IMG/VR virus record: IMGVR_UViG_3300032093_007760
Location: 1 to 43,375 of that record
Source of the DNA: a virus
DNA: 43,375 nt
Strand: one strand, 5' to 3'
A model generated the notes under the pieces. That model made no database searches and was not told the origin of the DNA. It saw only the letters and a list, made by a program, of their open reading frames with translations. Positions 33,109 through 40,658 of the stretch are shown here, piece after piece; positions within the stretch are counted from its first letter, which is position 1, and the number at the start of each line of letters is the position of its first letter. The translations under genes and the position numbers were made by a program.

Positions 33109-35475
33109 ATGCAACAAGCTACAAATACATACCCTAATCAACAGATTGACCCAAGGGAAAAAGGATATGATTGGATACTTCAATATTGCAAAGCGGCATG
33201 GGGTGATTCCCGTGGTTATGTGCCAAATAATATGTTGAATTTTGGTCAATCAAAAATGAATGAAATAAGAGAGTATGCATTAGGAAGACAAAGTACTACA
33301 AAGTATAAAAAACTTTTAAATGTAGATGAGCAAACAGATAAGACATGGCTTAATACGGATTGGACTCCGCCATCATTTTTAACAAAGTATAGAGAGATAG
33401 CTATTTCAAAACTTGTTCAAAGGCGTTATGATTTGCAAGCGTTTGCAGTTGACCCTTTAGCTAAAAGTGAAGAAGATGAACGCTTTAATGAAATGAAGGT
33501 TAAAGTAATGATGCGTGAAGCTGCAATTAAAGCAGGTAATGAGCAATTAGCTAATAGTCCAGTATTAAAGCCAATGGAAGGCGAGCCTGAAGATATGGAG
33601 CAGTTGTTAATGGAACAACAATTTGGCTACAAACATGTTATGGCAATGGAGGCAGAATGTGCTATCGCTTTAACGATGTATAAAAATAAATTTGACGAAA
33701 AAAGAAAAAGAACTATTGAAAATTTATTTGATTTTGGTATTGGTGGATATACTGAATATATAGATGAGAATGGTGCGGTAAATGTGAGAGAGGTTAATCC
33801 AGAAAATTTAGTATTATCATATTGCGCAAAAAATGATTTTTCCGATTTGGTACATTTTGGAGAAGTTAGAGAAGTATATGTAGGGGACTTGGCACCTTAT
33901 TTTTCCCCCGACCAATTAAACTTGATAGTTCAATCTGTAGCCGGACGCTTTGGTAATCCATCTAACTTTATGTATGGCACAGATTATTCAAAATATTGGA
34001 ATCGTTTTAAGGTGCTTATTTTAGACTTTGAATTCCTATCATGGAATGATTACACTTATAAAGAAGAAATAGATAACAGAGGCAATGCTCGTTTTGGTAA
34101 AACAAAGTATCAGGATTTAAATAAAGCGGATTTAGCGGTAAATGAAAAAGGGACTATTGAAAAATTTGATTACGCAGGTTCTGTACCTAGTTTAGTTGAC
34201 TCAAAGAGTAAAGGTCAAGCCGAGCCTGTATATATGCCTGTTACTAAAAAGGTTGTTTATAAGTGTAAGTGGTTGATTCAAACTGATTATATGTACGATT
34301 GGGGGATGTCTGAAAATCAAATTAGAAAACCTTCGTCTTGGTGGGATACTAAATTGAATATCCAATTATACTCATGGAATTTTTATAAAATGCGTTTTGC
34401 AGGTATTACAGAAAGATTGATTCCATTAGAAGATAAAGCGTGTTTGGCTTGGTTTAGGCTTCAAAATATGTCTAATAAATTAATTCCATATTTAATAAAT
34501 ATAGATTTAAATGCATTAGAAGGAGTTGATTTTGGAGGCGGTGGGGATAAGATGAATCCGACAAAGGTTATGGATTTTATATTTTCTAATTTTGTTGTAC
34601 CTTATCGCTCAACAGACTTATTAAGTCAAAATCCAAACTATAAGCCAGTCAGTATTGAAGCTTCGGGGCAATTAGCCGTATTTGGTCAATTGTATCAAGA
34701 GTTACAAAATACCATTGATATGATGCGTCAAATATCAGGATTAAATGAATTGACAGATGGCTCTACTCCAAATGCAAAAACATTAGTTCCAGTTGCAAAT
34801 GCTGCAATGGAAAGTACTAATAATGCCTTATACTTATTGAGTTTTGCAGATAAGCAATTGGTGCAAAATGTTGCAGATGCTATTGTTGCAAAAGTGCAAA
34901 TAGCTGTTAAATTAGGTAAGGTAGAAGGTTATGGTAGAGCGTTAGGTACGGAAACTGTTAAATTTTTCCAAATCAATCCTGATATATCTATTCATGAATT
35001 TGGTATATTTATTGAAGATAGTCCAGCTGATTATGAAAGACAGCAGTTGATACAAGAATTAAATATTAGAGATTCTCAAGGACTTATTGAACCGGAAGAC
35101 AAAATACTTGTAATGAGTTGTCGTAATTTAAAAATGGCAGCAATGATACTTGCATATAAGATTAAGAAGCGTAGAGAGAAGATGCAAGAATATGAATTGC
35201 AAAAAGTAAGAGAAGCCGCTCAAGGTAATGCAATGGCAGTTCAAACAGCTGAACAAGAAAAGCGTCTTACATTGCAAGACCAATTAAATGCAGATATAGC
35301 TAAAATTAATGCTGAAAAACAATGGGAATATATTATTCAAATGGGTAAGAAGGATAAAGATATTCAAGAAGCTGAAATACAAAAAGAAGCAAAAGTTATT
35401 GCTCAAAGAATAGCAGCAGATGCTAGAATAGCGGTAAGCGACAAAAAGCAAGTACAAACAATGAAAACAAAATAA
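33109..35475 (+). CDS. Portal protein
   Basis: The protein has 788 residues, the length of crAss-like portals. The N-terminal wing region contains FGQSKMNEIREYALGRQSTTKY and WTPPSFLTKYREIAISKL. The centre has ENLVLSYCAKNDFSD. A long helical segment (GQLYQELQNTIDMMRQISGL, then PNAKTLVPVANAAMEST) is typical of the portal stem/clip region. The C-terminal 120 residues are charged coiled coil, probably the barrel that projects into the head. It forms the dodecameric DNA gate with TerL. It is separated from terL by the sugar cassette and leads the head operon behind its own promoter. Confidence 0.8.
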   Translation: MQQATNTYPNQQIDPREKGYDWILQYCKAAWGDSRGYVPNNMLNFGQSKMNEIREYALGRQSTTKYKKLLNVDEQTDKTWLNTDWTPPSFLTKYREIAISKLVQRRYDLQAFAVDPLAKSEEDERFNEMKVKVMMREAAIKAGNEQLANSPVLKPMEGEPEDMEQLLMEQQFGYKHVMAMEAECAIALTMYKNKFDEKRKRTIENLFDFGIGGYTEYIDENGAVNVREVNPENLVLSYCAKNDFSDLVHFGEVREVYVGDLAPYFSPDQLNLIVQSVAGRFGNPSNFMYGTDYSKYWNRFKVLILDFEFLSWNDYTYKEEIDNRGNARFGKTKYQDLNKADLAVNEKGTIEKFDYAGSVPSLVDSKSKGQAEPVYMPVTKKVVYKCKWLIQTDYMYDWGMSENQIRKPSSWWDTKLNIQLYSWNFYKMRFAGITERLIPLEDKACLAWFRLQNMSNKLIPYLINIDLNALEGVDFGGGGDKMNPTKVMDFIFSNFVVPYRSTDLLSQNPNYKPVSIEASGQLAVFGQLYQELQNTIDMMRQISGLNELTDGSTPNAKTLVPVANAAMESTNNALYLLSFADKQLVQNVADAIVAKVQIAVKLGKVEGYGRALGTETVKFFQINPDISIHEFGIFIEDSPADYERQQLIQELNIRDSQGLIEPEDKILVMSCRNLKMAAMILAYKIKKRREKMQEYELQKVREAAQGNAMAVQTAEQEKRLTLQDQLNADIAKINAEKQWEYIIQMGKKDKDIQEAEIQKEAKVIAQRIAADARIAVSDKKQVQTMKTK

Positions 35476-35476
35476 A

Positions 35477-35971
35477 ATGGTAAAATCTTTATTATCGAAA
35501 AGTATGAAAAGCGTCTTGCAAGAGGCGTTATATTTAGAATTGTATCAGTCTAATCTTTGGAAAGCTTTGGCTAACCAAATGCAACAATATGGCTTTTTTG
35601 GTACGCAAAAGTATTTTTTAACAGAAAGCGCTGAAGAATTAACGCATTATCAAATGCATGTTGAATTCCAAAATGACATGGGTGATTGCGCTGACATGCC
35701 TTCAATTGAAGCTATTAAAGATAAAGTAAAAACTATTGGCGAATCTTTAGAAATAGGATACGAAATGGAGCTTGAAGTGTATAATAAATATAAAGAATTT
35801 TACAAAAAAGCAGAGGATGAAGATTGTGTAGTAGGGCAATTCTTATTACAATTCTTGGAAATACAAAGAAAGGCAGTAGGTCATTATGGTGATTTACTTG
35901 CAAAATATGAAATAGCTGAAGCAACTAAAGAGATATTAGAATTTGACCAACATATCAACGATGTTCCTTAA
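35477..35971 (+). CDS. Ferritin-like di-iron protein in the head operon
   Basis: The protein has 164 residues, the size of a ferritin subunit, and is all helical. Aligned by eye with E. coli FtnA, the ferroxidase residues appear at the right places: E21 (in LELYQS; FtnA E17), E54 and H57 (in EELTHYQ; FtnA E50/H53), E96 (FtnA E94) and Q130 (in LEIQRK; FtnA Q127). FtnA E130 corresponds to Ala133, so the third iron site may be missing. A shell of 24 subunits that oxidises and stores iron is the known family function; rubrerythrin-like or encapsulated ferritin-like proteins are alternatives. The gene lies one base behind portal and just before scaffold and capsid genes. Virion localisation is inferred. 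Confidence 0.7.
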   Translation: MVKSLLSKSMKSVLQEALYLELYQSNLWKALANQMQQYGFFGTQKYFLTESAEELTHYQMHVEFQNDMGDCADMPSIEAIKDKVKTIGESLEIGYEMELEVYNKYKEFYKKAEDEDCVVGQFLLQFLEIQRKAVGHYGDLLAKYEIAEATKEILEFDQHINDVP

Positions 35972-35979
35972 ATATATAA

Positions 35980-35992
35980 TTTCGTAACGAAA
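35980..35992. promoter_or_regulatory. Short palindrome before the scaffold gene
   Basis: TTTCGTAACGAAA is an exact 13-base dyad (TTTCGT, A, ACGAAA), 10 bases before the ATG at 36003 and directly behind the ferritin-like gene. It could be a regulator or RNA-structure site controlling translation of the scaffold gene. It is short, so chance is possible. Confidence 0.35.
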
Positions 35993-36002
35993 AAACACAA
36001 AC

Positions 36003-37145
36003 ATGTCAGAAGAGCAAAATCAACAAACAACACAGGAAGAAACAAAACCGGTTTACAAGGCTAGTACCGGTATTCCAAGCGTAGATGATTACAGAGAAGC
36101 CGAAAGTCATAACTTTAAAGCCGAAGAGAACGAAGCGCAGGTAGAAACGCAAACGCAAATTCAAAATGAGGACACCGCAGCAGTTAGTAATAATACGCCA
36201 CCTGAAGAAAATGCATCTTCATTCACAATGCCATCACTTGATGGAACAGATGTAGAAGAAGCTAATTCAGCAAGCGCAACAATTGCCGATTGGAAGGAAG
36301 AGTTAAAAAAAGCAAATCCAAAAGATATTCTAAAAGAATTAGGATATGACGATTTTTTAGCAGAATTTGCAGAGTACAGAAAGAATGGAGGAGATGCGTA
36401 TAAATATTTAGAAGCAAGAGCATTTGATTGGGATACAGTTTCACATCAAGATTTAATTTTAGATGAATTAAAGTCGCAATATCCACATCTAACTGAAGAT
36501 AAAGTTGAAAGACTATATCAGTCTAAATACAAGCAATCAGATATGGCATCTGATGAAGATAGAGAAATTGGATTAATTCAATTAGAGGCAGACGCAGAAC
36601 TTGTAAGACAAAAAAGAGTTACCGAACAGAAGCAATTCCAAATACCAGACCCTGCAAGAACGCAAGAGGCGAATACGCAGGCAATGTACGAGGAGCAGCG
36701 GAAGTTAGAAATAGACCAATCACAAAAGATTATTCAATTTTTTCAGGAACACGAAGCCACTAAAAACTTATATCAAAGCAAGAGAGTTGCTATTGATTTG
36801 GGTGATAATGGTAAATTCAATTTCAACATTGATAAACCTGAAAATCTAATGTCAGTAGCGTTAGATTCAGAAAAATGGCAAAGAGCAATATCAGTAAATC
36901 CGCAAGAGGCAGATGTGAGCAAGCTTATTCCAGATGTCGCTAAATTGCAAAAAATTGCATTAGTGGCAATGAATCCAAACTACGAGAGAGATTTAGTGAA
37001 CTATGGTAAATCATTGGGGCTGAAAGCTATTGTGGAAGAAGGGCAGAACGCACGAAGACCAATAGGTAATACACCTGCCCAACCCAATGAATCGTTTGCT
37101 GAAGCTATTAAAACAAGAGCTAAAGTAAGCACACTAGGCAGGTAG
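36003..37145 (+). CDS. Putative capsid scaffolding protein
   Basis: The protein has 380 residues and is acidic and low-complexity at the start (EEQNQQTTQEETKPVYK, then a Glu/Asn/Thr-rich segment to residue 90). Predicted helices follow (ATIADWKEELKKANPKDILK and KVERLYQSKYKQSD), as does a Gln/Glu-rich coiled coil (residues about 200-260). It stands immediately before the major capsid gene, the usual place for scaffold in tailed phages. I see no protease motif. A role as internal scaffold or head-core protein is inferred from place and composition. Confidence 0.55.
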   Translation: MSEEQNQQTTQEETKPVYKASTGIPSVDDYREAESHNFKAEENEAQVETQTQIQNEDTAAVSNNTPPEENASSFTMPSLDGTDVEEANSASATIADWKEELKKANPKDILKELGYDDFLAEFAEYRKNGGDAYKYLEARAFDWDTVSHQDLILDELKSQYPHLTEDKVERLYQSKYKQSDMASDEDREIGLIQLEADAELVRQKRVTEQKQFQIPDPARTQEANTQAMYEEQRKLEIDQSQKIIQFFQEHEATKNLYQSKRVAIDLGDNGKFNFNIDKPENLMSVALDSEKWQRAISVNPQEADVSKLIPDVAKLQKIALVAMNPNYERDLVNYGKSLGLKAIVEEGQNARRPIGNTPAQPNESFAEAIKTRAKVSTLGR

Positions 37146-37175
37146 AATTTATTTTACCTTTAAAAACAAAACAAA

Positions 37176-38528
37176 ATGGCAAATATTGGAAATATAACCA
37201 AAGCCTACGTCAGCGCTATTGACCCAGTGCTTGATACGAGAGAGATTAACAAATTAGTTACCGACATCCAAAACGAAGATGCGTTAACCGACATTTTATG
37301 GTTGGGAGATAGAAAAAAACCAATCGCTACAGGTCAACCTTTGTACTACACATTTGTAAACGAAAGTTTATTCAAATTGTTAGATACAACAGGTGGAACA
37401 GTTAATGGTTCAGGTACAACTTCATTAAACTTCACTTGTACAGCAGCGACTTCAGGTCAAGCTCGTAAAGATGATTTAGTGTTAGTTCCTACTGGTGCTA
37501 TTTCTGCAATCGTTACAAACGTAGTATCTACTTCAGGTATTGATACAGTGTATGTTAAAACAGTTTCTGGAGCTAATGCTACTTTAACTGCTGGAGATAA
37601 ATTATCTTTATTCTCTGTTGCAGTTGGTGAGAACTCTGTTTCTCAAAGTAACTTACGTTTCGGTTTGACTCGTTACACTAACAAGTATCAAATCTTTAGA
37701 GAGATTTCTAAAATTACAGACGTACAAAACGCTGCTACAATCGAGGTTGAATTTAACGGACAAAACAAGTTTATCGTTAAAGACCATTTAGAGAAAGCAA
37801 TCCGTTTAAAAGGACAAATCAATGCTGCTTATATCGCAGGTGATATGTCAGTTACAACTTTCAGCGATAGCAACCCTATCTTGACTGATGCTAACACTTC
37901 TGGCGGAGATGGTGGTGGACCGGTACAAACTACTCGTGGATTGAACAAATACATTGAAATGTATGGTTCTACATTAGTAAATGGTACTTTAGGTACAGTA
38001 CAACAAACAAATATTGATAACGCTTTAGATGTGTTGATTTCTCAACGCTCTCCTAAAGATTATTTAGTATTTGGTTCTTCTGCTGCAAAGCGTGCGCATG
38101 ATACATATTGGAAGGCTTTAGGTTCTTCTGGTGTTCAATCAGTACGTATTGTAGTTGATGGTAAAGAATTAGATTTGACTGTAGACAAAGTTAGCTACGG
38201 TGGATTTGATTTACATTACATGGCAATGCCAATCCAAGACCAACCGGTATTATTCAGCCAAACTACTATCAATAAGAGTGTTTACTACATTCCTTATAAC
38301 AATAGAGTTAAAGTTGAAGGCGGTGGTTACGATTCAGCAATGCGTGTAAGATACGTACCTGCTCAAACCAAGTACGGTAATGACATGATTGGTGAAATCC
38401 ATACAGGAGCATTATCTCCTGTTAATCCTAACGGAGATGCGATGAACTGGACATGTTCTTGGACAACTGCTCAAGGTCTTGAGTGTTTAGGTGTTCAACA
38501 TTTCTTGCGTCAACAAGTATTATCTTAA
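37176..38528 (+). CDS. Major capsid protein (HK97 fold)
   Basis: The protein has 450 residues. Features of Bacteroidota HK97-type capsid proteins include an N-terminal helical arm (IDPVLDTREINKLVTDIQNE), an inserted Gly/Thr/Ser-rich domain (about 65-150), a spine-helix region with DHLEKAIRLKGQINAAYIAG, and P-domain segments PKDYLVFGSSAAKRAHDTYW and YDSAMRVRYVPAQTKYG. Its codon use differs from its neighbours: CGT for Arg, AAC, ATC, TTC and GCT are common where most other genes use AGA, AAT and ATA. This is a sign of high expression. A GC-rich terminator follows. It is the most abundant virion protein. Confidence 0.8.
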   Translation: MANIGNITKAYVSAIDPVLDTREINKLVTDIQNEDALTDILWLGDRKKPIATGQPLYYTFVNESLFKLLDTTGGTVNGSGTTSLNFTCTAATSGQARKDDLVLVPTGAISAIVTNVVSTSGIDTVYVKTVSGANATLTAGDKLSLFSVAVGENSVSQSNLRFGLTRYTNKYQIFREISKITDVQNAATIEVEFNGQNKFIVKDHLEKAIRLKGQINAAYIAGDMSVTTFSDSNPILTDANTSGGDGGGPVQTTRGLNKYIEMYGSTLVNGTLGTVQQTNIDNALDVLISQRSPKDYLVFGSSAAKRAHDTYWKALGSSGVQSVRIVVDGKELDLTVDKVSYGGFDLHYMAMPIQDQPVLFSQTTINKSVYYIPYNNRVKVEGGGYDSAMRVRYVPAQTKYGNDMIGEIHTGALSPVNPNGDAMNWTCSWTTAQGLECLGVQHFLRQQVLS

Positions 38529-38536
38529 TACAAACT

Positions 38537-38570
38537 AAAAGGGGCGGTGTAAAAAGCCGCCCTTTATTTT
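38537..38570 (+). terminator. Rho-independent terminator after the capsid gene
   Basis: AAAGGGGCGG pairs with CCGCCCTTT (one bulged G) across a loop of about nine bases, followed by ATTTT. It is the most GC-rich hairpin in the window. It would lower expression of downstream genes relative to capsid. Confidence 0.8.
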
Positions 38571-38590
38571 CATAATAAAAAACACACAAT

Positions 38591-39493
38591 ATGCAAGTAG
38601 TTGGAAAATTCAACGCAATTTCAGAGGAATTGAAAAATCAAATTCCTGCGTTAGAGGTTGGTCAAACAATCACATTTGAAATGCTTACCGGTCAAAAAAA
38701 CAATGACCCTGATGAAAAAGAAAGACAAAAAAATCCTATGCTTTATCCTAAAGCAAATATTCCTTTAAGGGATAGAATTAAAGACCCTTATATAAAAGAA
38801 GGAAGCTCTTGGGTAGATATAGTAGTTGCTGACTCATGGGATAGAGATGGTAATCCTAGAGAAAGATTTTTTATGCCGGGGATTAGTGATGGCTCTGGAG
38901 ATTTTAAATTCGGAGGTAAGTTTTCATTAACCGGCGGTAATCAAAAAGATGAAGAGCTGTATGAGTTTTTAATGATTTCAAATTGGAATCAAGATAGTAT
39001 TATAGGAGAAGGAGGAAGAGATAAAAGCAAAGCTCCTATGTGCAAAGTTATTAATCAAAAAGTTACAAGTCAGAAAGTTATGACTGGCTTTAATACATTA
39101 AAAGAGGCAATTAATATTGTTACCAAATTAAAACCTTCCGAAGCTCGTCAAATTGGTGCATCATTAAATTGGAATGAGTTTACTGATGATGAAGTTATTT
39201 TAGCTCAAGTAGCTGATTTAGCTCGTACTAAACCTGAAGAGTTTTTAAGAGTTTATAATGACCCTAATAAACCAATTAAAGCATCTGTTAGAAAAGCATT
39301 AGATTCTGATGTTCTTAAATTTGATATTGCAACAGGAAAAGTTACTCTTGGTTCTCAAGAAATAACAACTATATCAAAAGAAGATAGAGGAAATGTTACA
39401 GAAGCTTTAACTCAATTTATTAATTCTGCAAAGAATGGTAAACAAGTTTTAGATAATATTAATAAACAATTAACTGAACCAGAAACGGTATAA
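38591..39493 (+). CDS. Virion-associated protein of the head module, unassigned
   Basis: The protein has 300 residues. The N-terminal half is strand-rich with FFMPGISDGSGDFKFGGKF and WDRDGNPRERF. The C-terminal half is helical (FNTLKEAINIVTKLKPSEAR and DEVILAQVADLARTKPEEFL). I do not recognise the family. Its position after the capsid gene and its size would fit a head-decoration or head-completion protein of a Bacteroidota phage. It is preceded and followed by terminators, so it may form its own transcription unit, though no clear promoter was seen before it. Confidence 0.5.
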   Translation: MQVVGKFNAISEELKNQIPALEVGQTITFEMLTGQKNNDPDEKERQKNPMLYPKANIPLRDRIKDPYIKEGSSWVDIVVADSWDRDGNPRERFFMPGISDGSGDFKFGGKFSLTGGNQKDEELYEFLMISNWNQDSIIGEGGRDKSKAPMCKVINQKVTSQKVMTGFNTLKEAINIVTKLKPSEARQIGASLNWNEFTDDEVILAQVADLARTKPEEFLRVYNDPNKPIKASVRKALDSDVLKFDIATGKVTLGSQEITTISKEDRGNVTEALTQFINSAKNGKQVLDNINKQLTEPETV

Positions 39494-39513
39494 TTAATTT
39501 AATTATTTATAAG

Positions 39514-39550
39514 AAAGCTCTTACTTAAAAAAAGTAGGAGCTTTTTATTT
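39514..39550 (+). terminator. Rho-independent terminator before the tail-fibre genes
   Basis: AAGCTCTTACTT (39515-39526) pairs with AAGTAGGAGCTT (39532-39543) with a single G-T pair, loop of A residues, then TTTATTT. It ends the head module. Confidence 0.8.
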
Positions 39551-39570
39551 ATAATACTATTATTTTTTGG

Positions 39571-39578
39571 TATTTTTG
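39571..39578 (+). promoter_or_regulatory. Possible -7 element of the fibre-region promoter
   Basis: TATTTTTG matches TAnnTTTG, lies directly after a terminator and 16 bases before the ATG at 39594. No good TTTG lies 18-21 bases upstream, so it may be weak. If used, transcription begins downstream of the alternative ATG at 39567, which supports 39594 as the true start. Confidence 0.4.
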
Positions 39579-39593
39579 GTAAAAGTTTATATT

Positions 39594-40130
39594 ATGCCTT
39601 TAGTACCAAATTTTACAGTAGCGCAATATGTATCAAATCCAAGTTTAATTGTATTTACGGATACTAGCACTGGAACAGACGCTTCAGTAACTGTGCGATA
39701 TGTATATATGCAAAAGTCGGATGGAACATATCTTGTTCAAGAAGGAACAACAACAAATTATGAGATATGGTCTTTAGCGAGTGGCAATACAATTAGTTTT
39801 GATGTCCTTGATAAAGATTATGCATTAAATATTACAGTAGAATGGAGAAGCGCAACTTCTACATTAGGTGATAGTGTAGTGTTGTATAACAAAAGTGCAT
39901 CGTATTGTTTTTCAACATATGCAAAAATATATAACACAAAATTATCAAAAGCGCAAGTATCAAGTCCTAGTTTATTAGATGGCGCTAATTGGTTAGCTAC
40001 TAAAAAAGCATTAAATACTTATATAGACGCTGCTGACGATGCAGTGTCATTTGGCGCAGGTATTACAATTGCGCAATTATCTTTAAATAAAGCGAAGTTC
40101 ATTATTGACAATCCTAAATTAGTATTCTAA
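39594..40130 (+). CDS. Hypothetical protein, probable tail/fibre-associated
   Basis: The protein has 178 residues from ATG 39594. ATG 39567 is rejected because it lies before the likely transcription start and would add a nine-residue hydrophobic leader. The N-terminal half resembles an Ig/fibronectin-like beta sandwich (FTVAQYVSNPSLIVFTDTST, then VTVRYVYMQKSDGTYLVQ). The C-terminal half is helical and Ala-rich (LDGANWLATKKALNTYIDAA). It is coupled by a one-base overlap to the next small gene and lies before the collagen-like fibre. A fibre adaptor role is inferred from position. Confidence 0.5.
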   Translation: MPLVPNFTVAQYVSNPSLIVFTDTSTGTDASVTVRYVYMQKSDGTYLVQEGTTTNYEIWSLASGNTISFDVLDKDYALNITVEWRSATSTLGDSVVLYNKSASYCFSTYAKIYNTKLSKAQVSSPSLLDGANWLATKKALNTYIDAADDAVSFGAGITIAQLSLNKAKFIIDNPKLVF

Positions 40131-40648
40131 TGTTAAATACAGTAGATGTTATAGAGATAGCAAAGGTTACAGTATCTGTTGTTATAAAAGCTATTGAATT
40201 AAATCAAGAGAATGATATTGAATTACCTAATAAAATTTCTATAGAGGCTCGTGCATTAGAGTGGGTTAATTCTACAAATTATACAGGAATAAATCTAGCG
40301 GGATTTACTGAATATGTTTATGGTATGTGTGGCGGATACGCATTTGAGGCAGAAGCTTTAATGGGGCTTGCAGGATACGTAGTTGACCCTTCTAGTGGTG
40401 GTGGCGCAAGAGTTCCTGAACAATTTAGTGCATTTGCAAGTACCGGAAGTGTATCTATTGTATTTGCTCAAGCTATTGGAAAAACATTGCTTTATGCAAG
40501 TAGAGGTGGTATAGATGTAGGAGAAATAATTTTATCAGGAGTGCCTGTATTGAATCAGGTTAGGTGGGATATTGCAACAGGAACTTTAACAGTTGCTGCG
40601 ACAGTTCCTTTTGTAACGGGAGAATATGTAAAAATAATAGTATATTAA
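40130..40648 (+). CDS. Hypothetical protein upstream of the tail fibre
   Basis: The protein has 172 residues. The first 80 are helical (DVIEIAKVTVSVVIKAIELN and KISIEARALEWVNSTN). A Gly/Ser hinge (SSGGGARVPEQF) leads to a beta domain (FASTGSVSIVFAQAIGKTLL ... WDIATGTLTVAATVPF) like a fibre or adaptor module. No known family is recognised. The start overlaps the previous stop by one base, and the fibre gene begins 10 bases behind its stop, so the three genes probably form one unit. Confidence 0.55.
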   Translation: MLNTVDVIEIAKVTVSVVIKAIELNQENDIELPNKISIEARALEWVNSTNYTGINLAGFTEYVYGMCGGYAFEAEALMGLAGYVVDPSSGGGARVPEQFSAFASTGSVSIVFAQAIGKTLLYASRGGIDVGEIILSGVPVLNQVRWDIATGTLTVAATVPFVTGEYVKIIVY

Positions 40649-40658
40649 ATTTAGCTTA

